Assembly (NCBI GenBank): GCA_040772045.1
Contig: JAXGYV010000004.1
Location: 1 to 64,000, forward strand
Reading direction: 5' to 3'
Length of the DNA: 64,000 nucleotides
From: JAXGYV01 sp040772045
GTDB taxonomy: Bacteria; Actinomycetota; Thermoleophilia; UBA2241
The notes under the pieces are model-generated. The model did not search any database. It saw only the letters and a program-made list of their open reading frames with translations, and was not told the DNA's origin. Every line of letters begins with the position of its first letter. The first letter of the stretch is position 1. The translations under genes and the position numbers were made by a program. This document shows positions 34,341 to 43,016 of this stretch, one piece after another.

Positions 34341-35621
34341 TCACCCTTCATAGCGACGAAAAGCGAGGCTGACGTCGTGTCCGCCGAAGCCAAAGCTGTT
34401 GGAGAGGACGACGTTGACGTTCTGTTCTCTGGCGCGGTTGGGCACGTAGTCGAGGTCGCACGCCGGATCGGGGTCGGTCAGGTTGATCGTCGGCGGGATT
34501 ACCCCATGGACGATCGTGAGCACCGAGAACACCGCCTCCATGGCTCCGGAGGCGCCGAGCGTGTGGCCGGTCATCGACTTCGTGGAGGAGATGGCCACAG
34601 CCTCGGCGTGCGCGCCGAGGGCGAGACGCACGGCGCGTGTTTCGGCACTATCACCAGGTTGTGTGGAAGTGCCGTGCGCGTTGATGTAATCCACATCCTC
34701 AGGGCGCAAGCCAGCCTTGGCCAGCGCGCTGAGCATGGCACGCGCCTGCGGTCGGCCGCTGTCGTCTGGCTGGGTGAGGTGGAACGCATCCGCGGCTAGC
34801 CCATAGCCCACCAGCTCGGCGTAGATCCGCGCACCGCGGACACGCGCGTGCTCGCACTCCTCGAGCACGAGCACGGCGGCGCCCTCGCCCATCACGAAGC
34901 CGTCGCGAGCGGCGTCGAAGGGCCGTGAGGCGCGCTGGGGATCGTCGTTGCGCGTGCTCAACGCATGCATCGCGGCGAAGGCCCCGATACCGGTCTCGTT
35001 CGTCGCCGCCTCGGCGCCTCCCGCGAACACCACGTCCGCCTCGTTCCGACGAATCAGTTCGAACGCCTCCCCGATCGCGTTGGAGCCGGCGGCGCAGGCG
35101 GTGCAGACCGCGCTGCAGGGACCCTTGGTACCTAACTCGAGCGACACCTGCGCCGCCCCCATGTTGGGGATCATCATCGGGATGAACAGGGGGCTCAGCC
35201 GGTCAGGACCTTTCTCCAGCAGTACCCTCGTCTGCTCCTCGAACGTGTGCAGCCCGCCGACCCCGCTGGCGATGATGGCTCCCACACGCTCCGCTTCGGG
35301 GTGGACATCGATGGCGGCGTCCTCTTCGGCCAGGCGGGCGGCGCCCACCGCGTACCGCGCGTAAGGGTCCATGCGCCGCGCCGCCCGCTTGTCCATGTAC
35401 GTCGCAGGGTCAAACCCCTTGACCTCGCCAGCGATGCGCACGCTCAAACGGGAGGCGTCGAAGCGCGTGACCGGGCCAATGCCGGACTCGCCGGCCACGA
35501 GCTGCCGCCACGTATCTCCGACATCGCAGCCAAGCGGCCCCACGATCCCCAAGCCGGTGACCACGACGCGGCGAGGAGCCGGCTCGCCGGTGGTGTTCGT
35601 AATCTGTCCTTCGTCGGCCAT
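34341..35621 (-). CDS. fabF: Beta-ketoacyl-ACP synthase II
   Basis: Condensing enzyme of fatty acid elongation, 426 aa. The catalytic Cys176 is in VCTACAAGSNAIG, and the His pair in NAHGTST and MTGHTLGASG; the terminal FGFGGHDVSL is also typical. It condenses malonyl-ACP with a growing acyl-ACP. GGAGGAG lies 8 nt before the ATG at 35621; the ATG two codons earlier is too close to it. It sits 17 nt after fabG and 18 nt before accD. There is no acpP gene in this operon. Confidence 0.95.
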   Translation of the reverse strand: MADEGQITNTTGEPAPRRVVVTGLGIVGPLGCDVGDTWRQLVAGESGIGPVTRFDASRLSVRIAGEVKGFDPATYMDKRAARRMDPYARYAVGAARLAEEDAAIDVHPEAERVGAIIASGVGGLHTFEEQTRVLLEKGPDRLSPLFIPMMIPNMGAAQVSLELGTKGPCSAVCTACAAGSNAIGEAFELIRRNEADVVFAGGAEAATNETGIGAFAAMHALSTRNDDPQRASRPFDAARDGFVMGEGAAVLVLEECEHARVRGARIYAELVGYGLAADAFHLTQPDDSGRPQARAMLSALAKAGLRPEDVDYINAHGTSTQPGDSAETRAVRLALGAHAEAVAISSTKSMTGHTLGASGAMEAVFSVLTIVHGVIPPTINLTDPDPACDLDYVPNRAREQNVNVVLSNSFGFGGHDVSLAFRRYEG

Positions 35622-35638
35622 GTCCATCTCCTCCGACT

Positions 35639-36394
35639 CTACATCCCGAGGCCGCCGTCCACCGGGAGCACGCACCCGGTGACAAACCGCGCCAGCGGCG
35701 AGGCCAGGAAGAGCACCGCGTCGGCCACGTCACGCGGCTGTCCGATGTCCGCCATGGGTGTCGAAGCGAGGATCGCCGCGCGCGCGCTCTCCGGCATCGC
35801 CTGCGTCATCGGCGTGTCCACGTAGCCGGGAGCGATCGCGTTCACGCGCACGCCGCGCGCGCCGAGCTCCCTGGCCATGGACTTCGTCAGGCCGATGACC
35901 CCTGCCTTGGCGGCGGCGTAGTTGGCCTGTCCGGCATTGCCGCGGCGACCCACGACGCTCGAGAGATTGATGATGGCCCCGCGGCGGCGGCGGAACATGC
36001 GCCGCGCCGCCGCCTTCGACAGCAGAAATGTGCCCCGCAGGTGCGTACGCACGACCGCGTCGAAGTCCTCGGACGACATGGTGAGGAGCACGCCGTCACG
36101 GGTGATACCGGCGTTGTTCACCAGCACCTCGAGTGGTCCGAGCTCCGCCTCCACGCGCTCCACCATGGCCTGTACCGCCTGCTCGTCGCCCACGTCGGCC
36201 ATGACCACCAGCACGCGGCCGCCCATCCTCTCCACGTCGCCGGCTAGAGCATGGCATTCCTCCTCGCCAGCGAAATCGTTGATCGCCACCGCCGCGCCGG
36301 CCTCGGCCAGCCTCAAGACGATCTCTCGGCCAATGCCGCGACCGGCTCCCGTTACCAGCGCGACAACGCCGGAGAGGTCGATGGTGATGCTCAC
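35639..36394 (-). CDS. fabG: 3-oxoacyl-ACP reductase
   Basis: Short-chain dehydrogenase of 251 aa. NADPH is bound by VTGAGRGIGREI; NNAG follows at about 94-97. The catalytic Ser, Tyr and Lys are in INLSSVVGRRGNAGQANYAAAKAG, and the C-terminal LARFVTGCVLPVDGGLGM is characteristic of FabG. It reduces 3-ketoacyl-ACP in the elongation cycle. Its place between fabD and fabF supports FabG over another SDR role. Confidence 0.94.
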   Translation of the reverse strand: MSITIDLSGVVALVTGAGRGIGREIVLRLAEAGAAVAINDFAGEEECHALAGDVERMGGRVLVVMADVGDEQAVQAMVERVEAELGPLEVLVNNAGITRDGVLLTMSSEDFDAVVRTHLRGTFLLSKAAARRMFRRRRGAIINLSSVVGRRGNAGQANYAAAKAGVIGLTKSMARELGARGVRVNAIAPGYVDTPMTQAMPESARAAILASTPMADIGQPRDVADAVLFLASPLARFVTGCVLPVDGGLGM

Positions 36395-36431
36395 GTCGCA
36401 TCCCTCCTCATGTCTGCCAGCCAGCGCTCGC

Positions 36432-37346
36432 TCACGCGAACCAGCCGGAATCTAGCCCGTCGACCGACGCCACGTCGCCGGCCCTCGCCACCGTGACTCG
36501 AGGCTCGATGCGGCGAACAAGCCCATAGAGGACCGCCCCAGGACCGACCTCCAGGAACTCATCACAGCCACCCGCTACGAGGTGCCGTACAGTCTGGGTA
36601 AAGCGCACGGGCGCGGTGAGCTGGCGCTCCAGCAGCTCCGCGAACGGCCCCCCTTCTGGCCGCGCACTGCAGGCCGAGAAGAAGCTCTTGACCGGCGTCG
36701 ACCAAGGCGCCGCCCGCAAGGCGGGGCCGAGCGTGCGCGCGGCGGCGGCCATGGGGGGCGAGTGGAAGGCGCCACTCACGGCGAGCGGCACCACCTTGCG
36801 CGCGCCGGCGAGAATCGCGCCCTCGCTGACTCGCTCAAGACCCGCCCGGCTTCCGCTCACCACAACTTGGCCGGGCGAGTTGAAGTTCGCGGGCCATGCA
36901 TCCTCGATGCCGGTGCACAGAGCCTCAACCGCGGCATCCTCGAGGCCTAGGACAGCGACCATGCCGCCTGGGCTTTCGTCGGCGGCGGCCTGCATGGCCA
37001 TGCCGCGATGCCGTACCAGAGCGACCGCGGCGGAGAAGGGTAGCGCCTCCGCCGCCACCAGCGCTGAGTATTCACCGAGACTGTGGCCGAATACCGCGTC
37101 GTAGCACAGACCGCGCTGGCGTAGCAGGCGTAGCACGGCTACGGAGCTCGTCAGCAGAGCTGGCTGCGTGATGTCGGTCCGGTTCAGCCGTTCGGGCGGT
37201 CCCCTGAAGCTCACGGCGGCGATGTTGTACCCCAGCATCTCGCTGGCCTCCTCGTAGGTCTCTCTGACTACGGGAGACATCTCGTAGAGGTCCTGGCACA
37301 TGCCGACCGCCTGCGAGCCTTGCCCTGGGAACATGAGCGTCCTCAT
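36432..37346 (-). CDS. fabD: Malonyl-CoA:ACP transacylase
   Basis: Transacylase of 304 aa that loads malonyl groups on ACP. N-terminal LMFPGQGSQAVGM, nucleophile Ser89 in FGHSLGEYSALVAA, Arg in the VRHRGMAMQ helix, and the catalytic His in VSGAFHSPPM are all present. The ATG at 37346 overlaps the fabH stop (ATGA), which sets the start; the longer frame upstream lies inside fabH. fabG follows after 37 nt. Confidence 0.94.
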   Translation of the reverse strand: MRTLMFPGQGSQAVGMCQDLYEMSPVVRETYEEASEMLGYNIAAVSFRGPPERLNRTDITQPALLTSSVAVLRLLRQRGLCYDAVFGHSLGEYSALVAAEALPFSAAVALVRHRGMAMQAAADESPGGMVAVLGLEDAAVEALCTGIEDAWPANFNSPGQVVVSGSRAGLERVSEGAILAGARKVVPLAVSGAFHSPPMAAAARTLGPALRAAPWSTPVKSFFSACSARPEGGPFAELLERQLTAPVRFTQTVRHLVAGGCDEFLEVGPGAVLYGLVRRIEPRVTVARAGDVASVDGLDSGWFA

Positions 37347-38344
37347 CCCGGCCTCCACGTCAGCACACAGGACCCCCAGCTCAACCCGGCACCGAATCCG
37401 GTGAGCAGCAGACGCTTGCCCGTAAGCAGACGGCCGTCCCCCTCCGCGGCGGCCAGGCAGAGGGGGATCGAGGCGCACGAGGTGTTCCCCAGTTCCTGAA
37501 GCGTCGTGACGATCTTGTCGGGAGACAGACCAAGGCGCTCAGCCACGCTGTCGATGATGCGCAAGTTCGCCTGATGAGGGACGAAGAGATCGATCTCCTC
37601 GATCCCTAAGCCGGCGGCCCCCAGGGCCCCGTGGCACGACCGCACCACCGTGCGCAGAGCGAAGCGAAAGACCTCGTGCCCGTTCATCTTCAGGAAGTGC
37701 TGACGATCGCGCACGGTCTCCTCACTGGCCGGCATGCGAGCACCTCCCGCGGGCATGTTCAAGCACGGCATGCCGGCGCCGTCGTTGCCCAGATCGAAGG
37801 CGATGCTGTCTTCGGCGTCGCCGCGCACTAGTACGGCCGCGCCGGCGCCGTCGCCGAACAGCACGCAGGTCGCGCGATCCTCCCAATCCAGCGCGCGCGA
37901 GGTAACCTCGGAGCCCAGGACGAGCACGCGACGCGCCAGCCCGGCGGCCACCGCCGACCCTCCCACCGCCAGCGCGTAGACGAACCCTGTGCAGCCGGCC
38001 TGTACGTCGAAGGCGCCGGCGGCGCGGGCGCCGATCAGCTCGGCGGCCACGGCGGCAGTGGCGGGGAAGACCATGTCCGGAACTAGGCTGGCCGAGACCA
38101 CCAGGTCGATCTCCAGCGGGTCGAGGTCGAGGCGAGCCAGGGCGCGACAGCCGGCTTCGGCAGCGAGATCGCTCGGTGCCACGTCTGCGGAGGCGATGCG
38201 CCGTTCGCGGATACCCGTGCGCGTCCGGATCCATTCGTCGGAGGTATCCAGGGAGCGAGAGATCTCGTCGTTGGTAAGCACCGCGGGTGGCAGGCTCACC
38301 CCGAGAGAGGCGATGCGGACGTTACGCAGAACGCCGGTAGTCAA
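37343..38344 (-). CDS. fabH: Beta-ketoacyl-ACP synthase III
   Basis: Initiating condensing enzyme, 333 aa. The catalytic triad is Cys118 in VQAGCTGFVYAL, His in LFVPHQANLRI and Asn in ELGNTSCASIP; the terminal LLTGFGAGLSWGSCVLTW is typical. It joins acetyl- or branched acyl-CoA with malonyl-ACP. No ATG fits the family start: I chose TTG at 38344, which overlaps the fabZ stop by 4 nt and gives the expected LRNVRIASLGVSLPPAVLTN start. A GTG at 38437 would add 31 residues inside fabZ. Confidence 0.92.
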   Translation of the reverse strand: MTTGVLRNVRIASLGVSLPPAVLTNDEISRSLDTSDEWIRTRTGIRERRIASADVAPSDLAAEAGCRALARLDLDPLEIDLVVSASLVPDMVFPATAAVAAELIGARAAGAFDVQAGCTGFVYALAVGGSAVAAGLARRVLVLGSEVTSRALDWEDRATCVLFGDGAGAAVLVRGDAEDSIAFDLGNDGAGMPCLNMPAGGARMPASEETVRDRQHFLKMNGHEVFRFALRTVVRSCHGALGAAGLGIEEIDLFVPHQANLRIIDSVAERLGLSPDKIVTTLQELGNTSCASIPLCLAAAEGDGRLLTGKRLLLTGFGAGLSWGSCVLTWRPG

Positions 38345-38847
38345 CCGACCGTCCCCGCGGAGTCGCCACGCGGATCGGCTTGTTCCCGAGCCGCCGTGTC
38401 GGGGTCGGCCAGCGCGAACGTCAGCTCGCCGCGACACGCCATCTCGCCATCTACGGTGGCGAGAACAGCGCCGCGCCCCACGCCGGCCCGCATGGCGATC
38501 ACCTCCACGGTGAGCGTCAGCGTATCGCCTGGCCGCACCACGCGCTTAAACCGTACCTTGTCGATCCTCGCGAAGAGCGCTAGCTTGCCGACGTTCTCCG
38601 GCAGCGAGAGGGCCGCCACGGCGCCCGCCTGCGCGAGCGCCTCGACGATCAGTACACCGGGCATCACTGGATTCCCGGGGAAGTGACCGGCGAACCACCA
38701 GTCGTCCGGCCGTACCGCGCGCCGCGCCACGCAGCGCACTCCCGGGTCGAGCTCGATCACCTCGTCGACCAGCAAGAAGGGGGGGCGGTGGGGCAGCAGC
38801 GCCTCCACACCGGCGCGATCGAGGACCGGCGAGGATGCGCCGCTCAT
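38341..38847 (-). CDS. fabZ: 3-hydroxyacyl-ACP dehydratase
   Basis: Hot-dog-fold dehydratase of 168 aa. The active site is His55 in AGHFPGNPVMPGVLIVEALAQ with Glu69. LLPHRPPFLLVDEVIELDPG opens the domain. The last 20 residues (after LTFALADPD) are a hydrophilic extension. It removes water from 3-hydroxyacyl-ACP in the elongation cycle. The ATG at 38847 overlaps the stop of orf97 (ATGA) and has GAGGG in front. Confidence 0.93.
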   Translation of the reverse strand: MSGASSPVLDRAGVEALLPHRPPFLLVDEVIELDPGVRCVARRAVRPDDWWFAGHFPGNPVMPGVLIVEALAQAGAVAALSLPENVGKLALFARIDKVRFKRVVRPGDTLTLTVEVIAMRAGVGRGAVLATVDGEMACRGELTFALADPDTAAREQADPRGDSAGTVG

Positions 38848-39137
38848 GCCACCCTCGCCCGCTGGCCGCGCGATCGGCACAGTCGCCGCGCCTCCCAACC
38901 GGCCAGCACGGCGCCCACTACGAGAGCGGAGGATGCGAGCGCCGCGCGCCGGCGACCGGCCGCGCGCCGCGCGCGACCGTACAGTTCGGCGAGCCCGCTA
39001 GCCAGCGGGCTCCTCGCGTCGTCGGCGAGCGCAGCGACGACCCGCTGCACGAAGCCCTCCGGCGCCCGCAGCCGTACAGCCGAAGCGCAGCGGAACAGCC
39101 CATCTAAACCAACGTCAACGACCACTGTGCTTCTCAT
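38844..39137 (-). CDS. Small membrane-anchored hypothetical protein between ECF sigma and fabZ
   Basis: Protein of 97 aa. Residues 1-60 are soluble (contains APEGFVQRVVAALADDARSP), and one hydrophobic helix spans about 65-84 (AALASSALVVGAVLAGWEA), followed by a basic tail. It overlaps the sigma gene and fabZ by 4 nt each. Position next to an ECF sigma factor suggests a small anti-sigma or partner, but it has no zinc-type HxxxCxxC motif and is shorter than usual anti-sigma factors. Function unproven. Confidence 0.7.
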   Translation of the reverse strand: MRSTVVVDVGLDGLFRCASAVRLRAPEGFVQRVVAALADDARSPLASGLAELYGRARRAAGRRRAALASSALVVGAVLAGWEARRLCRSRGQRARVA

Positions 39138-39757
39138 TCATCCTCCGCCTCGAGCACACTCCGACGCTCCAACGCCTCTTTCACGGCCAGTCGACCCCGA
39201 TGTACGGCCGCCTTCACCGTGCCGATCGGCTTGCCGAGCAAGCTCGCCATCTCCGCATACTGATATCCGTACACTTCGCGTAATACCAGCGGCTTTCGCC
39301 GCGCCGGCGGCAGCGCCGCCATCGCCTCCAGCAGCAGCCGCACCTGGGCCCGCTGTTCTGGCGAGGCGTCCAGCACAGGCGGCAACGCCGGTCCCGCGCC
39401 CCCGAGCTCCTCCTCGCGCCTCATTCTCCAGCGCCGGCGGCGCTGGTCGGCCGCCGCCCTCACCGCCACGCGGAACAGCCAGGTTCCGAACGCCGCCTCT
39501 CCACGATACCGCGCCAACCCGCGGTACGCTCGCAGGAAAGCCTCCTGCGCGGCGTCCTCGGCATCCTGCGCGTTGCCGAGCAGCAGGTACGCGGCGGTAT
39601 ACACCTCGTGCTGGTAGTGCTCCACCAGCGCGCTGAACGCCGCTTGGTCGCCGCGACTCGCGCGAGCTACCAGGCCCGGCGACAACTCCGGCGCCGGAGA
39701 CGCCTCCGGCGTGGTGGAACCCGCGCGAACGCCGACGTCGTGTACTTTAGACGTCAT
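39134..39757 (-). CDS. ECF-type RNA polymerase sigma factor
   Basis: Sigma-70 family protein of 207 aa. Region 2 (about 40-105) reads DQAAFSALVEHYQHEVYTAAYLLLGNAQDAEDAAQEAFLRAYRGLARYRGEAAFGTWLFRVAVRAA. Region 4 (about 135-195) has LPPARRKPLVLREVYGYQYAEMASLLGKPIGTVKAAVHRGR. The N-terminal 35 residues are low-complexity. The ATG at 39757 is the likely start though no ribosome binding site is clear. It heads the fatty acid operon, unusual for a sigma gene, and may direct its own promoter. Confidence 0.9.
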   Translation of the reverse strand: MTSKVHDVGVRAGSTTPEASPAPELSPGLVARASRGDQAAFSALVEHYQHEVYTAAYLLLGNAQDAEDAAQEAFLRAYRGLARYRGEAAFGTWLFRVAVRAAADQRRRRWRMRREEELGGAGPALPPVLDASPEQRAQVRLLLEAMAALPPARRKPLVLREVYGYQYAEMASLLGKPIGTVKAAVHRGRLAVKEALERRSVLEAEDE

Positions 39758-40109
39758 CGGCGGCCCAGAAGTTGCATCGGCCGCCGTCCCGCGGGTCACG
39801 GCATGGCGCCAGACTCCATGATCTCTCCGGTTCACGCGCCATGCCGGAGCAGCGCGCCGCCCGCAAGGCGCGTGCTGGACCGGCTAGCGCAACCGACTGA
39901 TCTGCTGTGAGAGCTGTATCCATGTTCGGACCGCCCTCGGCAGTAGTGGTAGCGGGCGGCCGCCACAGTGTACAACGCTCCCCACCGGCCGCAGTACATC
40001 GTCGGAGGCGTCCGGCGACCACGAGGGGCAAATGGGACGGCAATCCTTCCAAGACAACGGACCGGCTGCGCCCGACCGGCTGCAGCTGCCTGTCGTGCGC
40101 TCCACGCGT
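39758..40109. other. 352-nt upstream region of the sigma-fatty-acid operon
   Basis: Non-coding on both strands as far as I can see; open frames across it are short and Arg/Pro-rich. It contains a perfect 11-bp inverted repeat (see the next entry), so it probably holds the operon promoter and leader. I could not place a confident -10/-35 pair. Confidence 0.5.
39799..39846 (-). promoter_or_regulatory. Perfect 11-bp inverted repeat in the leader of the fatty acid operon
   Basis: CGGCATGGCGC (39799-39809) and its exact complement GCGCCATGCCG (39836-39846) are separated by 26 nt. The element lies 42-89 nt before the sigma-factor start. It may be an operator for two repressor dimers or one spaced dimer, or a leader hairpin. 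It does not match the FapR or FadR consensus. Confidence 0.45.
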
Positions 40110-40427
40110 TCAGGCGACCTCACGGCTACGCTGGCTTGAACCCTCGCCGACGTGGGTCCGTTTGATCAGACGGAAGAACCGGCTCTGCGCACCGTCGCGC
40201 GTACGTTCCTGATAGAGGAAGGCGAGCTCCTTCTGCTCGAACTTGGTGAAGAACGCCGTCCAGTCGATCTCCTCGAGCCGTCCCGACTGCGTGCCCGGAA
40301 ACAGCAGCCGCAGCACGCCCGGCCCTCCCGTACCGGTACCCACCACCGCCGCCGGCCGGGCACCACGCTCTTCCGCCCAGCGCTGAATCTCCCCATGGTC
40401 GACGGTTACTCTCGTCTTGCCCGCCAT
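40110..40427 (-). CDS. Small conserved protein, often mislabelled 1,4-alpha-glucan branching enzyme
   Basis: Soluble protein of 105 aa. It resembles the family beginning AGKTRVTVDHGEIQRWAEERGARPAAV and containing PGVLRLLFPG and LEEIDWTAFFTKFEQKELAFLYQE. Databases often name it a branching enzyme, but it is far too short and has no glycosidase motif. Unknown function, possibly DNA- or salt-stress related by its common company, which I cannot verify here. It follows the MMPL gene by 129 nt on the same strand. Confidence 0.75.
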   Translation of the reverse strand: MAGKTRVTVDHGEIQRWAEERGARPAAVVGTGTGGPGVLRLLFPGTQSGRLEEIDWTAFFTKFEQKELAFLYQERTRDGAQSRFFRLIKRTHVGEGSSQRSREVA

Positions 40428-40556
40428 CTGCCACCCGCTCGCCAGCCTCGGATGCTCGCCTTCGTTCCGGCGATGTACGGGAGTGGCTCTCCCACGAGCC
40501 GCGATGTCAAACTGCGAGGAGCGTTGGTCTTGCCGCGGCTACCTCGCCTCGCTCCG

Positions 40557-42821
40557 TCATGTTTGCGCCACGCGAGGCACCAGGCGATCCAGCCAGCGTG
40601 GCAGCCACCAGTTCCATTCGCCGAACAAGCGCATGGCCGCCGGCACGAGCATCACTCGCACTACCGTGGCATCCAACGCGATGGCGATAGCTAACCCAAC
40701 ACCCAGGGCCTTCGTAACCACGATACTCGTAAACGCGAAGGCCCCGGCAACCACCACGATGATGAGCGCGGCGCTGGTGATCACACGTCCGGTCCGAGCC
40801 AGACCCAGGCCAACGCTGCGCATATTGTCGTGGGTCTCCAGCCAGTGCTCGCGCATACGGGTGAGCATGAACACCTCGTAGTCCATGCTCACGCCGAACA
40901 ACACGCAGAAGAGGAGCACGGGGAGCGTGGACTCCACGAATCCGGAGGAGTGGAACTGGAGGAGGCCCGAGAGATGACCCCACTGGAATACCGTCACCAG
41001 CGCGCCGAAGCTCGCCGTGATCGAGAGAGCGTTGCAGATGACCGCTTTCAGCGGCAGCAGCACACTGCGCAGGAGCACCAGGAGGACGAGGAAGGTGGAG
41101 CCAACCACGTACAAGACCACCCAGGGGAAGCGGCCGTAGAGGCCGTGCAGGAAGTCGCGCAGTCCTGCCGCCACCCCGGCCACCCAGATGGTGGTGCCGG
41201 GCGGAGGACCGAGTTCGCCGATCTGCGTGGCAAGGCTGCGAGCCAGCGGAGAGTTGTCTTTGGCCTTCGGCACGACCACGTAGAGGAAGGCGCCGGGTGC
41301 GGCCATGGCGCTCATCAGCCGCTTGAGCTCCAGATACTGATCGCCCCCAACTCTACCTTCGAGCCCACCGGTGCCCGACACCTCCCCCAGGAGAGACTTC
41401 AAGAACTCGCCCTTGTCGCCGAAGCGGCTGAGGTCCGGCGGCGTGACCACGCTCGAGACCTCGCTGACTCCCGGGAGGCCCTTCAGTGTCTGCCCGAAGT
41501 TCCACAGCTTCAGCAGGTTGCCTAGGGTGAACGGCGAGGAGCCGTCCTCCCATGTGACGAGGACGAGGATACCGGTGGCCAGCGAGGGGTTGAAGCGTTC
41601 CGCCATCATCCTATCCCCGATGCGCGCCTCTGAATCCGCCGGCAGCACCTCGGACGTGGACACGCCCGTGGTCATGTGGAATGCCGGCCACGAGAGTGCT
41701 CCGACGATGACCATCACCGCGAGCAGGACGAGCACCGGTCGATGCATGACCCATTGCGACCAGCGGATCCAACCATGGCCATTCATACCGTGCCGGCCGT
41801 GGACACGCAGCCAGTTCACTCGCTCCCCAAGGATCCCGAGGAGGGCGGGGAGCAGCGTGAGCGACACGATCACGCTGAACAGCACGACGAAGCAGCCGCC
41901 CACGCCCATCGATTTGAGCGCCATGAACTGGAAGAAGATGAGCCCCGCCAGCCCGACGGCAACGGCCACGCCAGAGTAAAAGATCGATTTCCCGGCGGTA
42001 GACACCGCGACCTCTACGGCGCGACCAACCTCGTCGCCGGCACGAAGCTGTTCGCGGAAGCGTCCGACCATGAGGAGCGCGTAGTCGATGCCCACAGCCA
42101 GGCCGAGCATGGTCGAGATGTTCAGGACGTAGATGGACAGGTCGTACACGTGCCCGAACAGGAAGAGGAAACCCAACGTGGTGCTCACCGAGACGATCCC
42201 GCCGACGAGTGGCAGACCCGCCGCCACCACTGAGCCGAATACGAAGAGCATGACGACAGCCGCGACCGGCAGCGTGTAGTACTCGGCCCGTCGAGCGTCG
42301 TCCGCCGAAATGCGCTCGATCTCCTCGAACACCGCCGGCTCGCCGGTGATGTAGTGGCGGAGTGGTGTGTCGCCGATGGCCGCCCGGATCTCGGGCATTA
42401 TGGCCTGCACCTTGTCGAATGACTCGCTGAACGAGACGATGGCCACCGAGGCGTGCCCGTCGCGGGAGATGAGGTTCGGGTCGCGAACATTGGCGAACGT
42501 CTCTACGCGCTGCAGATACCGGAACTCGCCCGGCTGAAACCGCGCTAGGGCTTGGGCCTGCAGCCGCTGGAACTCCTCACCCCGAGCCTCCAGCGTGGCG
42601 CTCTCGAAGACGATGTAGAGCGCCGACTCACCGAGCGCGAGATGTTTGTTGGCCTCCGCGAGCGCACGATCCGAGGGAGAGCCGGCGATCGAGAAACCGC
42701 CGCCCTGTAACACGTGCGCCACGTGCGCGGCCCCGTACAAGGCGAAGGGAAGGATGGCCATCCAGAGCGCGAGGATCCACCAGCGGCGTCGATATGCGAA
42801 TCTCCCGAGCGCGGCGAACAC
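40557..42821 (-). CDS. MMPL/RND-family membrane exporter
   Basis: Large membrane protein of 754 aa with 12 predicted helices in two halves, each preceded by an extracytoplasmic loop. The sterol-sensing-like clusters are visible (ISTMLGLAVGIDYALLMVGRFREQLRAG and LFGVSMDYEVFMLTRMREHW). These hold the Asp-Tyr proton relay of MMPL transporters. Mycobacterial relatives export lipids; a lipid or drug substrate is likely but unknown here. The first helix follows MFAALGRFAYRRRWWILALW. Confidence 0.9.
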   Translation of the reverse strand: MFAALGRFAYRRRWWILALWMAILPFALYGAAHVAHVLQGGGFSIAGSPSDRALAEANKHLALGESALYIVFESATLEARGEEFQRLQAQALARFQPGEFRYLQRVETFANVRDPNLISRDGHASVAIVSFSESFDKVQAIMPEIRAAIGDTPLRHYITGEPAVFEEIERISADDARRAEYYTLPVAAVVMLFVFGSVVAAGLPLVGGIVSVSTTLGFLFLFGHVYDLSIYVLNISTMLGLAVGIDYALLMVGRFREQLRAGDEVGRAVEVAVSTAGKSIFYSGVAVAVGLAGLIFFQFMALKSMGVGGCFVVLFSVIVSLTLLPALLGILGERVNWLRVHGRHGMNGHGWIRWSQWVMHRPVLVLLAVMVIVGALSWPAFHMTTGVSTSEVLPADSEARIGDRMMAERFNPSLATGILVLVTWEDGSSPFTLGNLLKLWNFGQTLKGLPGVSEVSSVVTPPDLSRFGDKGEFLKSLLGEVSGTGGLEGRVGGDQYLELKRLMSAMAAPGAFLYVVVPKAKDNSPLARSLATQIGELGPPPGTTIWVAGVAAGLRDFLHGLYGRFPWVVLYVVGSTFLVLLVLLRSVLLPLKAVICNALSITASFGALVTVFQWGHLSGLLQFHSSGFVESTLPVLLFCVLFGVSMDYEVFMLTRMREHWLETHDNMRSVGLGLARTGRVITSAALIIVVVAGAFAFTSIVVTKALGVGLAIAIALDATVVRVMLVPAAMRLFGEWNWWLPRWLDRLVPRVAQT

Positions 42822-43016
42822 GGTCTCTTAGCGGACCTCCACTATTCCAGCCTCTGTCGAGGGCCGTGCCACGATATCAGAGCGGCGCAGGCCGACCTAG
42901 CGGCGGGCGGCGCTACGGGGCTCCGCCAAAGCCGGCGAGCGCCCCGCCCCACAGCATCGTCCCTTCCGCGCCCACCAGACACGCCTCCGGGCAGTACGGG
43001 GTAGGATAGCCGTGTC

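Noticed and set aside
40110..40427. 1,4-alpha-glucan branching enzyme
   Set aside because: At 105 aa with no glycosidase motif, the common database name for this family cannot be right.
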